Below, piece after piece: positions 17,129-24,987 of a DNA stretch of 44,725 bases. Position numbers and translations under genes: made by a program. This DNA is from Gemmatimonadales bacterium. GTDB taxonomy: Bacteria > Gemmatimonadota > Gemmatimonadetes > Longimicrobiales > Gaopeijiaceae. The notes beneath the pieces are model-generated. The model was given only the letters and a program-made list of their open reading frames with translations, made no database searches and was not told the origin of the DNA. Each line of letters begins with the position of its first letter. The stretch's first letter is position 1. The stretch lies in NCBI GenBank assembly GCA_007692605.1, contig REBS01000148.1, forward strand, positions 1 through 44,725. Reading direction: 5' to 3'.

Positions 17129-17189
17129 CTGCCGATCCGGCAGACATTGTCCACTCTCGGGGACACCCAAAGTGTCCTCTGAGTGGACA
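17129..17189 (-). terminator. Bipartite hairpins downstream of the Nudix gene
   Basis: Ten bases past the Nudix stop, TGTCCACTC (17148-17156) pairs perfectly with GAGTGGACA (17181-17189), enclosing an inner perfect stem GGACAC (17161-17166) / GTGTCC (17172-17177) with loop CCAAA. The half-site GTGTCC/GGACAC is present three times, so alternative folds are possible. A second hairpin, CTGCCG/CGGCAG at 17129-17143, follows at once. No T-tract is visible. The symmetry also fits a protein-binding operator upstream of rpoE. Confidence 0.5.
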
Positions 17190-17198
17190 CCCCGTCCC

Positions 17199-17756
17199 TC
17201 AGCTCGGGAGGAAGCAGCGGGCGAAGAGGATGGCCGCCACGCTCTTTCCGTCGACGATGCGGCCGGTCCGGACCCCTTCGAGCACCTGGCTGAAGGCCAT
17301 CGGGACCACCTCGAGGTATTCGTCGACATCGTGATCCGTCGTGCCCTTCTCGAGATCCCATGCCGCGTAGAGGTGGATCACCTCGTCGGTGAAGCCCGGC
17401 GTCGTGTAAATCCTGCTCAGGTACTGTAACCGGCCGGCCCGGTACCCGGTCTCCTCTTCGAGCTCCCGATGCGCACAGGCCTCCCACCCGTCGTCGGCAT
17501 CGTCGATGATCCCCGCAGGGACCTCGTAGATCGCACCTCCGGCAGCGTAGCGGTACTGATGGATCAGGAGGACCCGGGGGTCCGGATCGGAGGGGGGATC
17601 CAGAAAGGGCAGGACGGCGGCGGCTCCCCGATGGCGGATGAACTCGAGGTCGCCCTCCTGACCATCCGGAAAGCGCACCCGGTCGAGGCTCAACCGGACA
17701 ATCCGACCTTCGTGGATCGGGGTCCGTTCGATCAGCCCGGGCTCGCCGTCGCTCAT
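17199..17756 (-). CDS. Nudix hydrolase, ADP-ribose pyrophosphatase-like
   Basis: The 185-residue protein has a Nudix box (GIIDDADD followed by RELEEETGY) preceded by EVPAG, as in the ADP-ribose pyrophosphatase subgroup, and the downstream YTTPGFTDEVIHLY typical of it. The first Glu of the box is replaced by Asp, a conservative change. It probably cleaves ADP-ribose or a similar nucleoside diphosphate derivative. The ATG at 17754-17756 overlaps the stop of the inactive M16 gene by ATGA, so it is the third gene of an operon with the two M16 proteins. The functional link to the proteases is unclear. Confidence 0.9.
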   Translation of the reverse strand: MSDGEPGLIERTPIHEGRIVRLSLDRVRFPDGQEGDLEFIRHRGAAAVLPFLDPPSDPDPRVLLIHQYRYAAGGAIYEVPAGIIDDADDGWEACAHRELEEETGYRAGRLQYLSRIYTTPGFTDEVIHLYAAWDLEKGTTDHDVDEYLEVVPMAFSQVLEGVRTGRIVDGKSVAAILFARCFLPS

Positions 17757-19111
17757 TCGACCACCTCGACCGGTCCCAGTCCCAGGGCCTCGAGGCCGGG
17801 GGTCACGGCTCCCGCATCGGTGCACAGGACGATGGGGGCGCGCGCGGGATCCAGGTGGCGCCGGATCGCCGCAGCCGCGTCGTCGCGCGTCACGGCCCGG
17901 ACCCGTTCCCGATAGCGACTGTGTTCGTCGGACGGAAGCCCGTAGATCAGGAGTTCGGCGGTGCGGGCGGCCAGCTGGGCCCCCGTCTCCATCCGGAGCG
18001 GGAAGACCCCCGCCAGGTAATCGCGCGCCCGTGCGGTCTCGGCTTCGGTCGGGCCCTCGGCGACGAAGCGCTCGAGTTCTGCCATCGCGGCCTCGACGGC
18101 CGCCGCCGTCACGTCGGTCTGAACGGCGGTCGAGACCGTGAAGATTCCCCCCGGCCGACGACTCACGAAGCGCGAGTGCACCCCGTAGGTGTACCCCAGC
18201 TCCTCGCGGAGCCGGAGGTTGAGCCGGCTCGTGAATGCGCCCCCCAGTATCGAATTGGCCACGACCAGGGCCAGATGATCCTCGTGCGCTCGCGGGGGGG
18301 CAGGATACAGGACCCGCAGCTCGGTCTGGACCGCCCCGGGGCGATCGGCCACGACGATCGGGCGGGGCGTGGGTGGAGAGACCGGGGGGAGTTCGGGCGA
18401 AAGCAGGGCGCTGCCCTCCCACCCCTCGAACTCCCGGGAGACGGCCGCGGCGGCGTCATCCGGATCCAGATCTCCGACCAGGACCAGGCCGGCGCTCCCC
18501 GGCCGGTACCGGGCTTCGACCCATCCCCGGGCGGTCTCGGCACTCAGGGTCGGGATCGAGTCCAGGAGGCCCCCGAGAGGTCGCGCGTAGGGGTGGTCCT
18601 CGGAGAAGAGGACCCGGTCGGCCGCGTCGTCGGCCCGATCCCCCGGATCACTCGCACGCTGGGCGATGGCCGCGAGTCGCTGGCGGCGAACCCGGGCGAC
18701 CTCGTCGTCGGGGAAAGCCGGCTCCCGGATCACCTCGGCCAGGACCGAGAGGGTGTCGGGGAGTCGCTCCGCGGTGCAGGTGAAGACCAGCGTCGTGGCG
18801 TCCCACCCCGCCGAAACCCTCAGGTTGGTCCCGAGCTGCTCGAGCGCCTCGGACAGGTCCGCCCCACTGCGCCGCTCCGTCCCGCCGAGCAGGCAGTCCC
18901 CGGTGAAGACGGCGAGACCCGCACGGTCACGCGGAACCCCGGTTTCACCGGCACTCAGCACCATGCAGCCGCTCACCAGCGGGACGCTGCCCTTGCGCAG
19001 GATCCGCACCTCGAGGCCCGAATCCAGGCGCGATTCGTCGGGAACCGGAAGGTCGAAGGGCTGCAGGGGAGACGGAGTGGGGGGGATGGAGCGGTCGACA
19101 GCGGAGCTCAT
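17753..19111 (-). CDS. M16 family protein lacking the zinc site (non-catalytic partner)
   Basis: The 452-residue protein has the paired M16 folds but no HxxEH: the equivalent region reads CLLGGTERRSG. It keeps later family features such as YRPGSAGLVLVGDLD, NSILGGAFTSRLNLRLRE and LGYTYGVHSRF, the Arg/Tyr-containing block that in two-chain M16 proteases comes from the inactive subunit and contacts the peptide. It is overlapped by ATGA with the catalytic M16 gene upstream and with the Nudix gene downstream. I infer a heterodimeric processing peptidase with the product of 19108-20379. No signal peptide is evident, so the complex may be cytoplasmic. Confidence 0.88.
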   Translation of the reverse strand: MSSAVDRSIPPTPSPLQPFDLPVPDESRLDSGLEVRILRKGSVPLVSGCMVLSAGETGVPRDRAGLAVFTGDCLLGGTERRSGADLSEALEQLGTNLRVSAGWDATTLVFTCTAERLPDTLSVLAEVIREPAFPDDEVARVRRQRLAAIAQRASDPGDRADDAADRVLFSEDHPYARPLGGLLDSIPTLSAETARGWVEARYRPGSAGLVLVGDLDPDDAAAAVSREFEGWEGSALLSPELPPVSPPTPRPIVVADRPGAVQTELRVLYPAPPRAHEDHLALVVANSILGGAFTSRLNLRLREELGYTYGVHSRFVSRRPGGIFTVSTAVQTDVTAAAVEAAMAELERFVAEGPTEAETARARDYLAGVFPLRMETGAQLAARTAELLIYGLPSDEHSRYRERVRAVTRDDAAAAIRRHLDPARAPIVLCTDAGAVTPGLEALGLGPVEVVE

Positions 19112-20379
19112 TGGTCCTCCTCGGGAAGATAGGTAAGGATGGCCCGGTTGTCGGCTGCCAGGTGGGTCTCGGCAAAGGCCCGTACCCGTTCGGGGGTCAC
19201 GGACCGGAGTCGATCGACCTCGCTGTTCAGACGCTCGGCGTCGCCGAAGTAGAGCTGATGCATCGAGAGCAGGTCGGCCCGGGAGCCCAGCCGCTCCACC
19301 TGGCGAAGCAGCTGGGTTTCGGCGAGCGCCACCGCGCGCTCCAGCTCGGCCTCGGTGACCTCGGCCAGCGCCTCGATCTCGCGGACCAGGGCACCTTCGA
19401 GTTCCTCGGGGTCGGCCCCGCGGTATCCCGTGATCCAGGAGAGCATGAAGGTCCGGCCGTGCAGGAGGGGGAAGGCGAAGGAGACGACGTCGCGCGCGAT
19501 CCCCTCGTCGCGGACGAGCCTGCGGTACAGGCGAGACGCCCGGCCGTCGGCCAGGATCGAGGTCGCCAGGTCCGCGGTGTAGAAGTCGGGATCGGCAAAG
19601 GCGGGAATCCGCGCGCCCAGGTAGACGCGCGGCAGGGGGACGTCAGCATGGACCCGCTCCCGAACCGTACCACCGATCACGGATCCGGGGTCCTCGATAC
19701 CGGGGACCGGGGGGATCGGATCACCCGCGGGCAATCCCCCGAACCAGCGCTCGACGAGTGCGACCGCCCGCTCGGTGTCGACGTCTCCCGCCAGGGTGAG
19801 GACCGCGTTGTTCGGACGATAGTAGGTCCGGAAGAAGTCCTGCACGTCGGTCAGGGTGGCCGCCGCGATGTCCTCCATCGATCCGATCACCGTGTGGTGA
19901 TACGCATGCTCCGGTGGGAAGACCATGGCCTGCATGCGCTCGTCCCAGTCCCCGTAGGGCTGGTTGTCGTAGCGCTGGCGCCGCTCGTTCATGACCACAT
20001 CCCGCTGGTTGTCGAGCTTCTCCTGATCGATGGCGTCGATCAGAAAGCCCATCCGATCGGACTCCAGCCAGAGCGCGAGCTCCAGGTGGTGAGCGGGAAG
20101 GGTTTCGAAGTAGTTGGTCCGGTCGAACCAGGTGGTCGCGTTCACCGAGCCCCCGGCACGCTCCACCCGTTCGAAGTGCTCGTTCTTGGGGATGTGGGCC
20201 GAGCCCTGGAACATCATGTGCTCGAAGAGGTGCGCGAAGCCGGTCCGGCCCGCGCGCTCGTGCTTGGAGCCGACCCCGTACCACAGATTGACGGCGACGA
20301 CGGGGACCGATCGGTCCGGGGCGACCACCAGCGTCAGTCCGTTGGGGAGGACGACCTGCTCGGTTGAAATTGACAGCAC
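19108..20379 (-). CDS. M16 family zinc protease (catalytic subunit)
   Basis: The 423-residue protein has the inverted zinc motif H50-LF-E53-H54 (FAHLFEHMMF) and the third ligand E132 (VVMNERRQ) 78 residues later, the spacing of active M16 peptidases. Between them is AGGSVNATTWFDRTNYFETLP, a family hallmark. It likely degrades short unfolded peptides. The start is a GTG at 20377-20379 (reading MLSISTEQVV), supported by the N-terminal beta strand LPNGLTLVV following at the normal place; AGGGA lies about a dozen bases upstream, a weak ribosome site. It is the first gene of an overlapping three-gene operon. Confidence 0.92.
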   Translation of the reverse strand: MLSISTEQVVLPNGLTLVVAPDRSVPVVAVNLWYGVGSKHERAGRTGFAHLFEHMMFQGSAHIPKNEHFERVERAGGSVNATTWFDRTNYFETLPAHHLELALWLESDRMGFLIDAIDQEKLDNQRDVVMNERRQRYDNQPYGDWDERMQAMVFPPEHAYHHTVIGSMEDIAAATLTDVQDFFRTYYRPNNAVLTLAGDVDTERAVALVERWFGGLPAGDPIPPVPGIEDPGSVIGGTVRERVHADVPLPRVYLGARIPAFADPDFYTADLATSILADGRASRLYRRLVRDEGIARDVVSFAFPLLHGRTFMLSWITGYRGADPEELEGALVREIEALAEVTEAELERAVALAETQLLRQVERLGSRADLLSMHQLYFGDAERLNSEVDRLRSVTPERVRAFAETHLAADNRAILTYLPEEDQ

Positions 20380-20455
20380 GCGGAAATTCCCTGGGTGTGA
20401 GAGGAGGTGGTGGTGACGACCCCTCGACCCTTCCGTAGTTCCTCCGAAAGGCGGC

Positions 20456-21364
20456 TCAGGGACGCTCCATCACGCGTTCCCGGAGCGACGAGGGAGCGAG
20501 TGACTCACGAAGGAAGAGGGATGCGGCATCCGATCCCGCTTCGATCCGCTCCTCGACTTCGAGGACGAGCCGGGCGTCGACCCCCTCGGCCCGGAGTCGA
20601 CCTCGCTCGAGCATCTCCAGGGCCCGATCCTCTCGCCCGGTGGCGGCATGCGAGAGTGCGGCCAGGAGCTGGGCGTCGAGATCATCGGGGCGCAGGCGGG
20701 CCCCTTCGTCCAGCGGGGGGACCGCGTCCTCGAGATCATCGGTCTCGATCCGGGCCAGCCCCAGAAGGACGAGGCTCCAGCCGTCCTCGGGCTCGAGCTC
20801 GACGGCTCGACCGAAGGCGGCGGCCGCCTCCTCCATGCGCTCGAGGAGGACGAATGCGACGCCCCGCTCGGTCTGGACGACCGAGTCCTCGGGGGTCAGA
20901 AGCGCAGCGGCCTCGAGCTCCGCGAGCCCCTCCTCGAGCATGCCCTCGCGGCACAGGTAGGCGCCGTACATCCAGCGGGCCTGCGCGAAGTCGGGTCCGA
21001 GGAGCGCCGCGGTGCGCAGGGCGGCCTCGGCCGCGGGGTCGTCGAAAGCCGCCAGGGCGTTGCCGGCGGTGGCGAGCAGCACCGGGTCGGCCGGCTCCTG
21101 GTCCAGGCTTCGCCGGAAGCGCTCGTAGGCGACCCCGTCCATTCCCATCTCCCGTTCGGCCATCCCGAGCCAGCACAGGATGTACGGATCCTCGGGGTGA
21201 ACCTCCAGGGCGTCCCGCAGCGTCTCGGCCACGACCTCCCACTCCTCCTCTTCCGCGATCCCGAGCGCGCGCTCGAGCAGCTCGGCGACCTCGGGCGTCG
21301 GGGCCGTCAGCCCCCGGGTGGATTCGGTGTCCGGCACTTCGGGTTCGATCGGGTCTTCGCTCAT
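20456..21364 (-). CDS. TPR-repeat protein
   Basis: A 302-residue, very acidic protein composed of tetratricopeptide-like helix pairs from about residue 22 to 270, for example YILCWLGMAEREMGMDGVAY, ARWMYGAYLCREGMLEEGLA and SVVQTERGVAFVLLERMEEA. TPR arrays mediate protein-protein contacts. There is no signal peptide or catalytic motif, so it is probably cytoplasmic. The ATG at 21362-21364 is preceded by GAGGGA. It lies 40 bases after the phosphoglycerate mutase gene on the same strand and 76 bases before the M16 operon, so all may be co-transcribed. Its partner cannot be inferred. Confidence 0.8.
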   Translation of the reverse strand: MSEDPIEPEVPDTESTRGLTAPTPEVAELLERALGIAEEEEWEVVAETLRDALEVHPEDPYILCWLGMAEREMGMDGVAYERFRRSLDQEPADPVLLATAGNALAAFDDPAAEAALRTAALLGPDFAQARWMYGAYLCREGMLEEGLAELEAAALLTPEDSVVQTERGVAFVLLERMEEAAAAFGRAVELEPEDGWSLVLLGLARIETDDLEDAVPPLDEGARLRPDDLDAQLLAALSHAATGREDRALEMLERGRLRAEGVDARLVLEVEERIEAGSDAASLFLRESLAPSSLRERVMERP

Positions 21365-21404
21365 GGTGTCCCTCTTCGGTCTGGAATTCTGCAGCTTGAT
21401 GGGG

Positions 21405-22631
21405 TCACGCGCCGAACTTCCGGAGGCGCCCGGCGTGGGCCAGGGCGAGACTCATGATGTGCCGACCCTCGATCGTGCCCAGATCCCCACCCCGACAGGT
21501 GCCCTCGCCGAACGCCCCTGCGGTCGGGCGGGCCCAACGGGAGTGGATCAGGAGGGGCACGGCATGCCAGCTGTGGATCTTCATGGTGGCCGGAGTCGAG
21601 TGATCTCCGGTGACCACGATGACATCGGGCTCGAGCGCTCGGAGTCGGGGGATCCACGCATCGGCCGCTTCGAGCGCCTTCACCTTCCCCTCGAAGTCCC
21701 CGTCCTCACCCCGCGCATCGGGCGCCTTGTAATGCAGGAAGTGAAAGTCGTACTCCCCGAAGTGGCGCTCGACCAGGCCCACCGCCTCCTCATCGGTCGA
21801 GGGTGCGCCGGTGACCTCCATCCCCACCAGCCGTGCGACGCCGCGATACATCGGGTACCGGGCATGGACGGCCCCCCGCAATCCGAATCGGTCCTCGAAG
21901 GAGGGGAATCCCTCGTATCGGGCATACCCCCGGGCCAGGAGCCCGTTCATGACCGGCTCCTCCTTCAGGATCTCTCTCGCCTGCTCCAGAAAATCCCGGA
22001 GGACTCGGACCGTGGTTTCGGAGGCCGGATCGGGGTCGGGGCGGAAGGCCTTGGGCGTCCGAGGGGGCACCCCCACCTCCTGCGGATCGGTTTCGCGAAG
22101 CTTTTCGCCCAGCCGTCCTCCCCGAAAGATGAGGACCACCCGGTGCTCCTTCTCGGGCAGGAGGAAGAACTCGGTGCGCTCGCTCCTCAAGCGGACCCCG
22201 TCGCGAAGACGCCGGACGATTCGCAGCGCATCCTCGTCGGAGGGGCGGCCCGCCCTTCGATCGACGATTCGCCCCTCCTCGTCGAGCGTCGCGAGGTTGA
22301 GACGGAGCGCCAGGTCGCCCGGCAGGAGCTCGAATCCGACGCCCAGCGCACTGAGAGCGCCTCGCCCCACCTGGTGGACCAGGGGATCGTAGCCGAACAG
22401 CGACAGGTGGCCCGGTCCGCTTCCGGGGGTGACCCCGGGCGCCACCGGGTGGTGCATCCCGAGCGAGGACTCTGCGGCCAGCTGATCCAGGTTCGGTGTC
22501 CGGGCCGCCTCGAGCTCGGTCCGCCCCTGTTCGTCACCGGGGAGTCCACCGACCCCGTCGAGCACCAGAAGGAGGATGCGGCCGTCCGCGCCGCGCTGGA
22601 CGAGGGAGTCGGGAAAGGTCGGCAGTGTCAT
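21405..22631 (-). CDS. apgM: Cofactor-independent phosphoglycerate mutase, archaeal type (ApgM)
   Basis: The 408-residue protein matches the ApgM branch of the alkaline phosphatase superfamily, which interconverts 3- and 2-phosphoglycerate in glycolysis and gluconeogenesis. Visible metal and catalytic residues are D25 in LLVLDGVGG, S71 in TPGSGPGHLSLFGYD (the phospho-serine), and the C-terminal VTGDHSTP. The insert domain with LNLATLDEEGRIVDRRAGR is family-specific. The ATG at 22629-22631 has GGAG seven bases upstream; an in-frame extension of 35 codons has no similarity and covers the promoter. The gene is divergent from the aminotransferase. Confidence 0.93.
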   Translation of the reverse strand: MTLPTFPDSLVQRGADGRILLLVLDGVGGLPGDEQGRTELEAARTPNLDQLAAESSLGMHHPVAPGVTPGSGPGHLSLFGYDPLVHQVGRGALSALGVGFELLPGDLALRLNLATLDEEGRIVDRRAGRPSDEDALRIVRRLRDGVRLRSERTEFFLLPEKEHRVVLIFRGGRLGEKLRETDPQEVGVPPRTPKAFRPDPDPASETTVRVLRDFLEQAREILKEEPVMNGLLARGYARYEGFPSFEDRFGLRGAVHARYPMYRGVARLVGMEVTGAPSTDEEAVGLVERHFGEYDFHFLHYKAPDARGEDGDFEGKVKALEAADAWIPRLRALEPDVIVVTGDHSTPATMKIHSWHAVPLLIHSRWARPTAGAFGEGTCRGGDLGTIEGRHIMSLALAHAGRLRKFGA

Positions 22632-22662
22632 CGGCGCTCCGGAAGGGGTTCGCTGGGACCGC

Positions 22663-22692
22663 AATATATCCCGGACGGGGGTCCGGGGTGAA
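22663..22692 (-). promoter_or_regulatory. Candidate apgM promoter with a dyad in the spacer
   Basis: On the minus strand TTCACC (22692-22687) and TATATT (22668-22663) are 18 bases apart. The spacer is almost filled by an inverted repeat, CCCGGAC (22670-22676) and GTCCGGG (22681-22687) around GGGG. The AT-rich -10 is unusual for this sequence. The dyad placement between -35 and -10 is typical of repressor or MerR-type sites, but no regulator is assigned. Confidence 0.4.
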
Positions 22693-22755
22693 CCTTGCTG
22701 GCCGAAGCAAACACCCCTACCATCGCCCGGGTCCACCCTTCAACGCCGAGGCACC

Positions 22756-23961
22756 ATGACATCCCCCCTCCCCCGCCCCTTCCTCCCCTTCGAGATGGAG
22801 CGCTGGCAGTCGACGTGGGAGCATCGCGTCGAGATCAATCTCTCGGAGAGCGGGGTCCACCCCCTGTCGACCCGGGAGCTGCTCGAGATCGGGCGGTCCG
22901 TCGCCGACGACGAGGTCGAGGCCCTCTCCCGGTCGCTCCTCGATCTTCGCCACGAATACGGGCAGTCCAACGGCTCCGACCGGCTGCGGGCGAGAATCGC
23001 CGCCCTCTATCCGGGTGGGGATCCGGCGGGGGTCGTCGTGACGCAGGGGGGTGCCGAGGCGAACCTCGTCAGCCTCTGGAGGCTGCTGGAGCAGGCCGGG
23101 GACTGGGCCGCCCTCCTTCCGACCTACATGCAGGTCCCGGGTCTGGTCCGGAACCTGGGCGGCACCCTTCACCCGGTCCTCCTTCGCGAGAGCGCCGGCT
23201 GGCAGCCGGATCCCGACGAGGTCGAGGCGACCTTCCGTGCCGGCGCCCGGGTCCTCCTGGTCACCAACCCGAACAACCCGACCGGCGCCGTGATCGAAGC
23301 CGATCGGATGGAGGCGATCGTGGCCTCGGCGGCGCGGCACGGGAGCTGGATCGTCGCCGACGAGGTCTACTCGGGCGCCGAGCTCGACGGGGACCCGACA
23401 CCCACGGTCTTCGGGCAGTATCCGCGGGTGATCTGCACGCATTCGCTCTCGAAGGCCTACGGGCTCCCGGGCCTCCGACTCGGATGGGCGATCTCGTCTC
23501 CGGAGATGGCGGCCGACCTGTGGGCGCGGACCGACTACACCTCGATCGCCCCCGCCACCCTCTCCGACGCCCTGGCGACCCTCGCCCTCGAGCCCTCGAT
23601 CCGCTCCGGGGTCCTGAAGCGGACGCGAACGATCCTGAACACCAACCGCGCCCTCTTCGGAGAGTGGGTCGACTCTCTCGAGGGACGCGCCCGATTCCAC
23701 CCGCCCGAAGCCGGCGCTATCGCGCTCGTCAACTACCGGGCGCGGGTCTCGAGCATGGAGATCGCGGAGCGGCTCCGGAGCGAGTTCGGGGTCCTGGTCG
23801 TCCCCGGCGCCCACTTCGGGCTCGAGGGCACCCTCCGGCTCGGCTTCGGGAATCCCGCCGAGGAGTTGCGGGAGGGTCTCGACCGCATCGGAACGGTGCT
23901 TCGCGCCTTTGATTCGGACGCCCCCGCCGATGTGCCTTCCACGCATGGAGACCCCTCATGA
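22756..23961 (+). CDS. PLP-dependent class I/II aminotransferase
   Basis: The 401-residue fold-type I enzyme has the expected PLP contacts: TQGGAEANL near residue 96, N171-PNNPTG, D202-E203-V-Y205 and the Schiff-base lysine K233 in SLSKAYGLPGLRLGW. A C-terminal substrate-binding Arg may lie in LRLGFGN. It transfers amino groups between amino and keto acids; substrate is not readable, although its compact length and motif set resemble aspartate/aromatic-type or capreomycidine-synthase-like aminotransferases. The ATG at 22756 starts MTSPLPRPF, with only a weak GCCGAGG ribosome site upstream. Its stop overlaps the start of the mscS-like gene by ATGA, making a plus-strand operon. Confidence 0.9.
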   Translation: MTSPLPRPFLPFEMERWQSTWEHRVEINLSESGVHPLSTRELLEIGRSVADDEVEALSRSLLDLRHEYGQSNGSDRLRARIAALYPGGDPAGVVVTQGGAEANLVSLWRLLEQAGDWAALLPTYMQVPGLVRNLGGTLHPVLLRESAGWQPDPDEVEATFRAGARVLLVTNPNNPTGAVIEADRMEAIVASAARHGSWIVADEVYSGAELDGDPTPTVFGQYPRVICTHSLSKAYGLPGLRLGWAISSPEMAADLWARTDYTSIAPATLSDALATLALEPSIRSGVLKRTRTILNTNRALFGEWVDSLEGRARFHPPEAGAIALVNYRARVSSMEIAERLRSEFGVLVVPGAHFGLEGTLRLGFGNPAEELREGLDRIGTVLRAFDSDAPADVPSTHGDPS

Positions 23962-24986
23962 TCCCCCAGACCCCCCCCGACCCCGAGACTGCGCTCGACA
24001 CCATCCAGGAGGTTCTCGAGGCCTCGGTCGACACCGACGACACCGCGCGCGACCTCTCGGCGCAGGCGTCCGATGGGCTCAGAGGGCTCATGGAAGGCCT
24101 CGGAGGAGGTGAGATCGCCGGACTGGTGCACGAGGTCCTGACCTTCGAGATCTTCACCCTCGGAGAGACGCCGGTCACCCCCATGCTGATCGCCCTGGTC
24201 GGCTTCATGGTGGTCCTGACCTGGTGGATCTCGGGGGTCCTCCAGCGCTGGGTCGAGCGCGCCTTCAAGTCGCGGGGCGTGACGGACCTCGGAACCACCG
24301 CCGTGGTCAAGCGGCTCCTGCACTACGCGATCATGGCGGTCGGGCTGGGGATCGCACTCGACACCCTTGGGGTCAGTCTGGGCGCGCTCTTCGCGGCCGG
24401 AGCCATCTTCGCGGTCGGGATCGGGTTCGCGATGCAGAACATCGCGCAGAATTTCGTCTCGGGGCTGATCCTCCTGGTCGAACGGGCGATCAAGCCGGGC
24501 GACGTGGTCGAGGTCGAGGGTCGGGTCGTCCGGGTTCTGAAGATGGGGATCCGGACCACCGTCGCCCGGACTCGGGATGACGAGGAGATCATCATCCCCA
24601 ACTCGGCGCTCGTGCAGTCGGCCGTCAAGAACTTCACCCTCGACGACCCCCTCTACCGGGTCCGCGTCGGTGTGGGGGTGGCGTACGAATCCGACATGCG
24701 GGCGGTCCGCCAGGCGCTGCTCGGCGCCGCCGAGAGCCTGGACTGGCGGGTCAAGGAACGGGATCCGGTCATCATCCTGAGCGACTTCGGTTCCTCGTCG
24801 GTCGACTGGCAGGTCTCGCTGTGGACCAACAACGCGTGGATCTCTCCCCGGCAGGCCTCGGAGCTCCGTGAGGCGATCTGGTGGGCGCTCAAGGAGAACG
24901 GCATCACCATCGCCTTCCCGCAGCTCGACGTTCACTTCGACCCTCCGGTGCAGGAGGGATTCTCGCACCTCAAGGCGGCCGGCTGA
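23958..24986 (+). CDS. mscS: MscS family mechanosensitive channel
   Basis: The 342-residue protein has an acidic cytoplasmic or periplasmic N-terminal stretch of about 70 residues, membrane helices near 72-93 and 120-140, and a Gly/Ala-rich pore helix near 141-172 (FAAGAIFAVGIGFAMQNIAQNF) followed by the MscS beta domain (ERAIKPGDVVEVEG, then IIIPNSALVQS). It opens under membrane tension during osmotic downshift. Its start overlaps the aminotransferase stop (ATGA) and its stop is one base before the AAA ATPase start. The acidic N-terminal extension is longer than in minimal MscS. Confidence 0.93.
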   Translation: MIPQTPPDPETALDTIQEVLEASVDTDDTARDLSAQASDGLRGLMEGLGGGEIAGLVHEVLTFEIFTLGETPVTPMLIALVGFMVVLTWWISGVLQRWVERAFKSRGVTDLGTTAVVKRLLHYAIMAVGLGIALDTLGVSLGALFAAGAIFAVGIGFAMQNIAQNFVSGLILLVERAIKPGDVVEVEGRVVRVLKMGIRTTVARTRDDEEIIIPNSALVQSAVKNFTLDDPLYRVRVGVGVAYESDMRAVRQALLGAAESLDWRVKERDPVIILSDFGSSSVDWQVSLWTNNAWISPRQASELREAIWWALKENGITIAFPQLDVHFDPPVQEGFSHLKAAG

Positions 24987-24987
24987 G

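Noticed and set aside
17004-17130. ECF-type autoregulated promoter upstream of rpoE
   Set aside because: A GCAACTT-like element is present but the -10 GTC lies too far away for the usual spacing.
17753-19111. Second M16 gene as an active protease
   Set aside because: The HxxEH zinc motif is absent at the expected place, so it is better called the non-catalytic partner.
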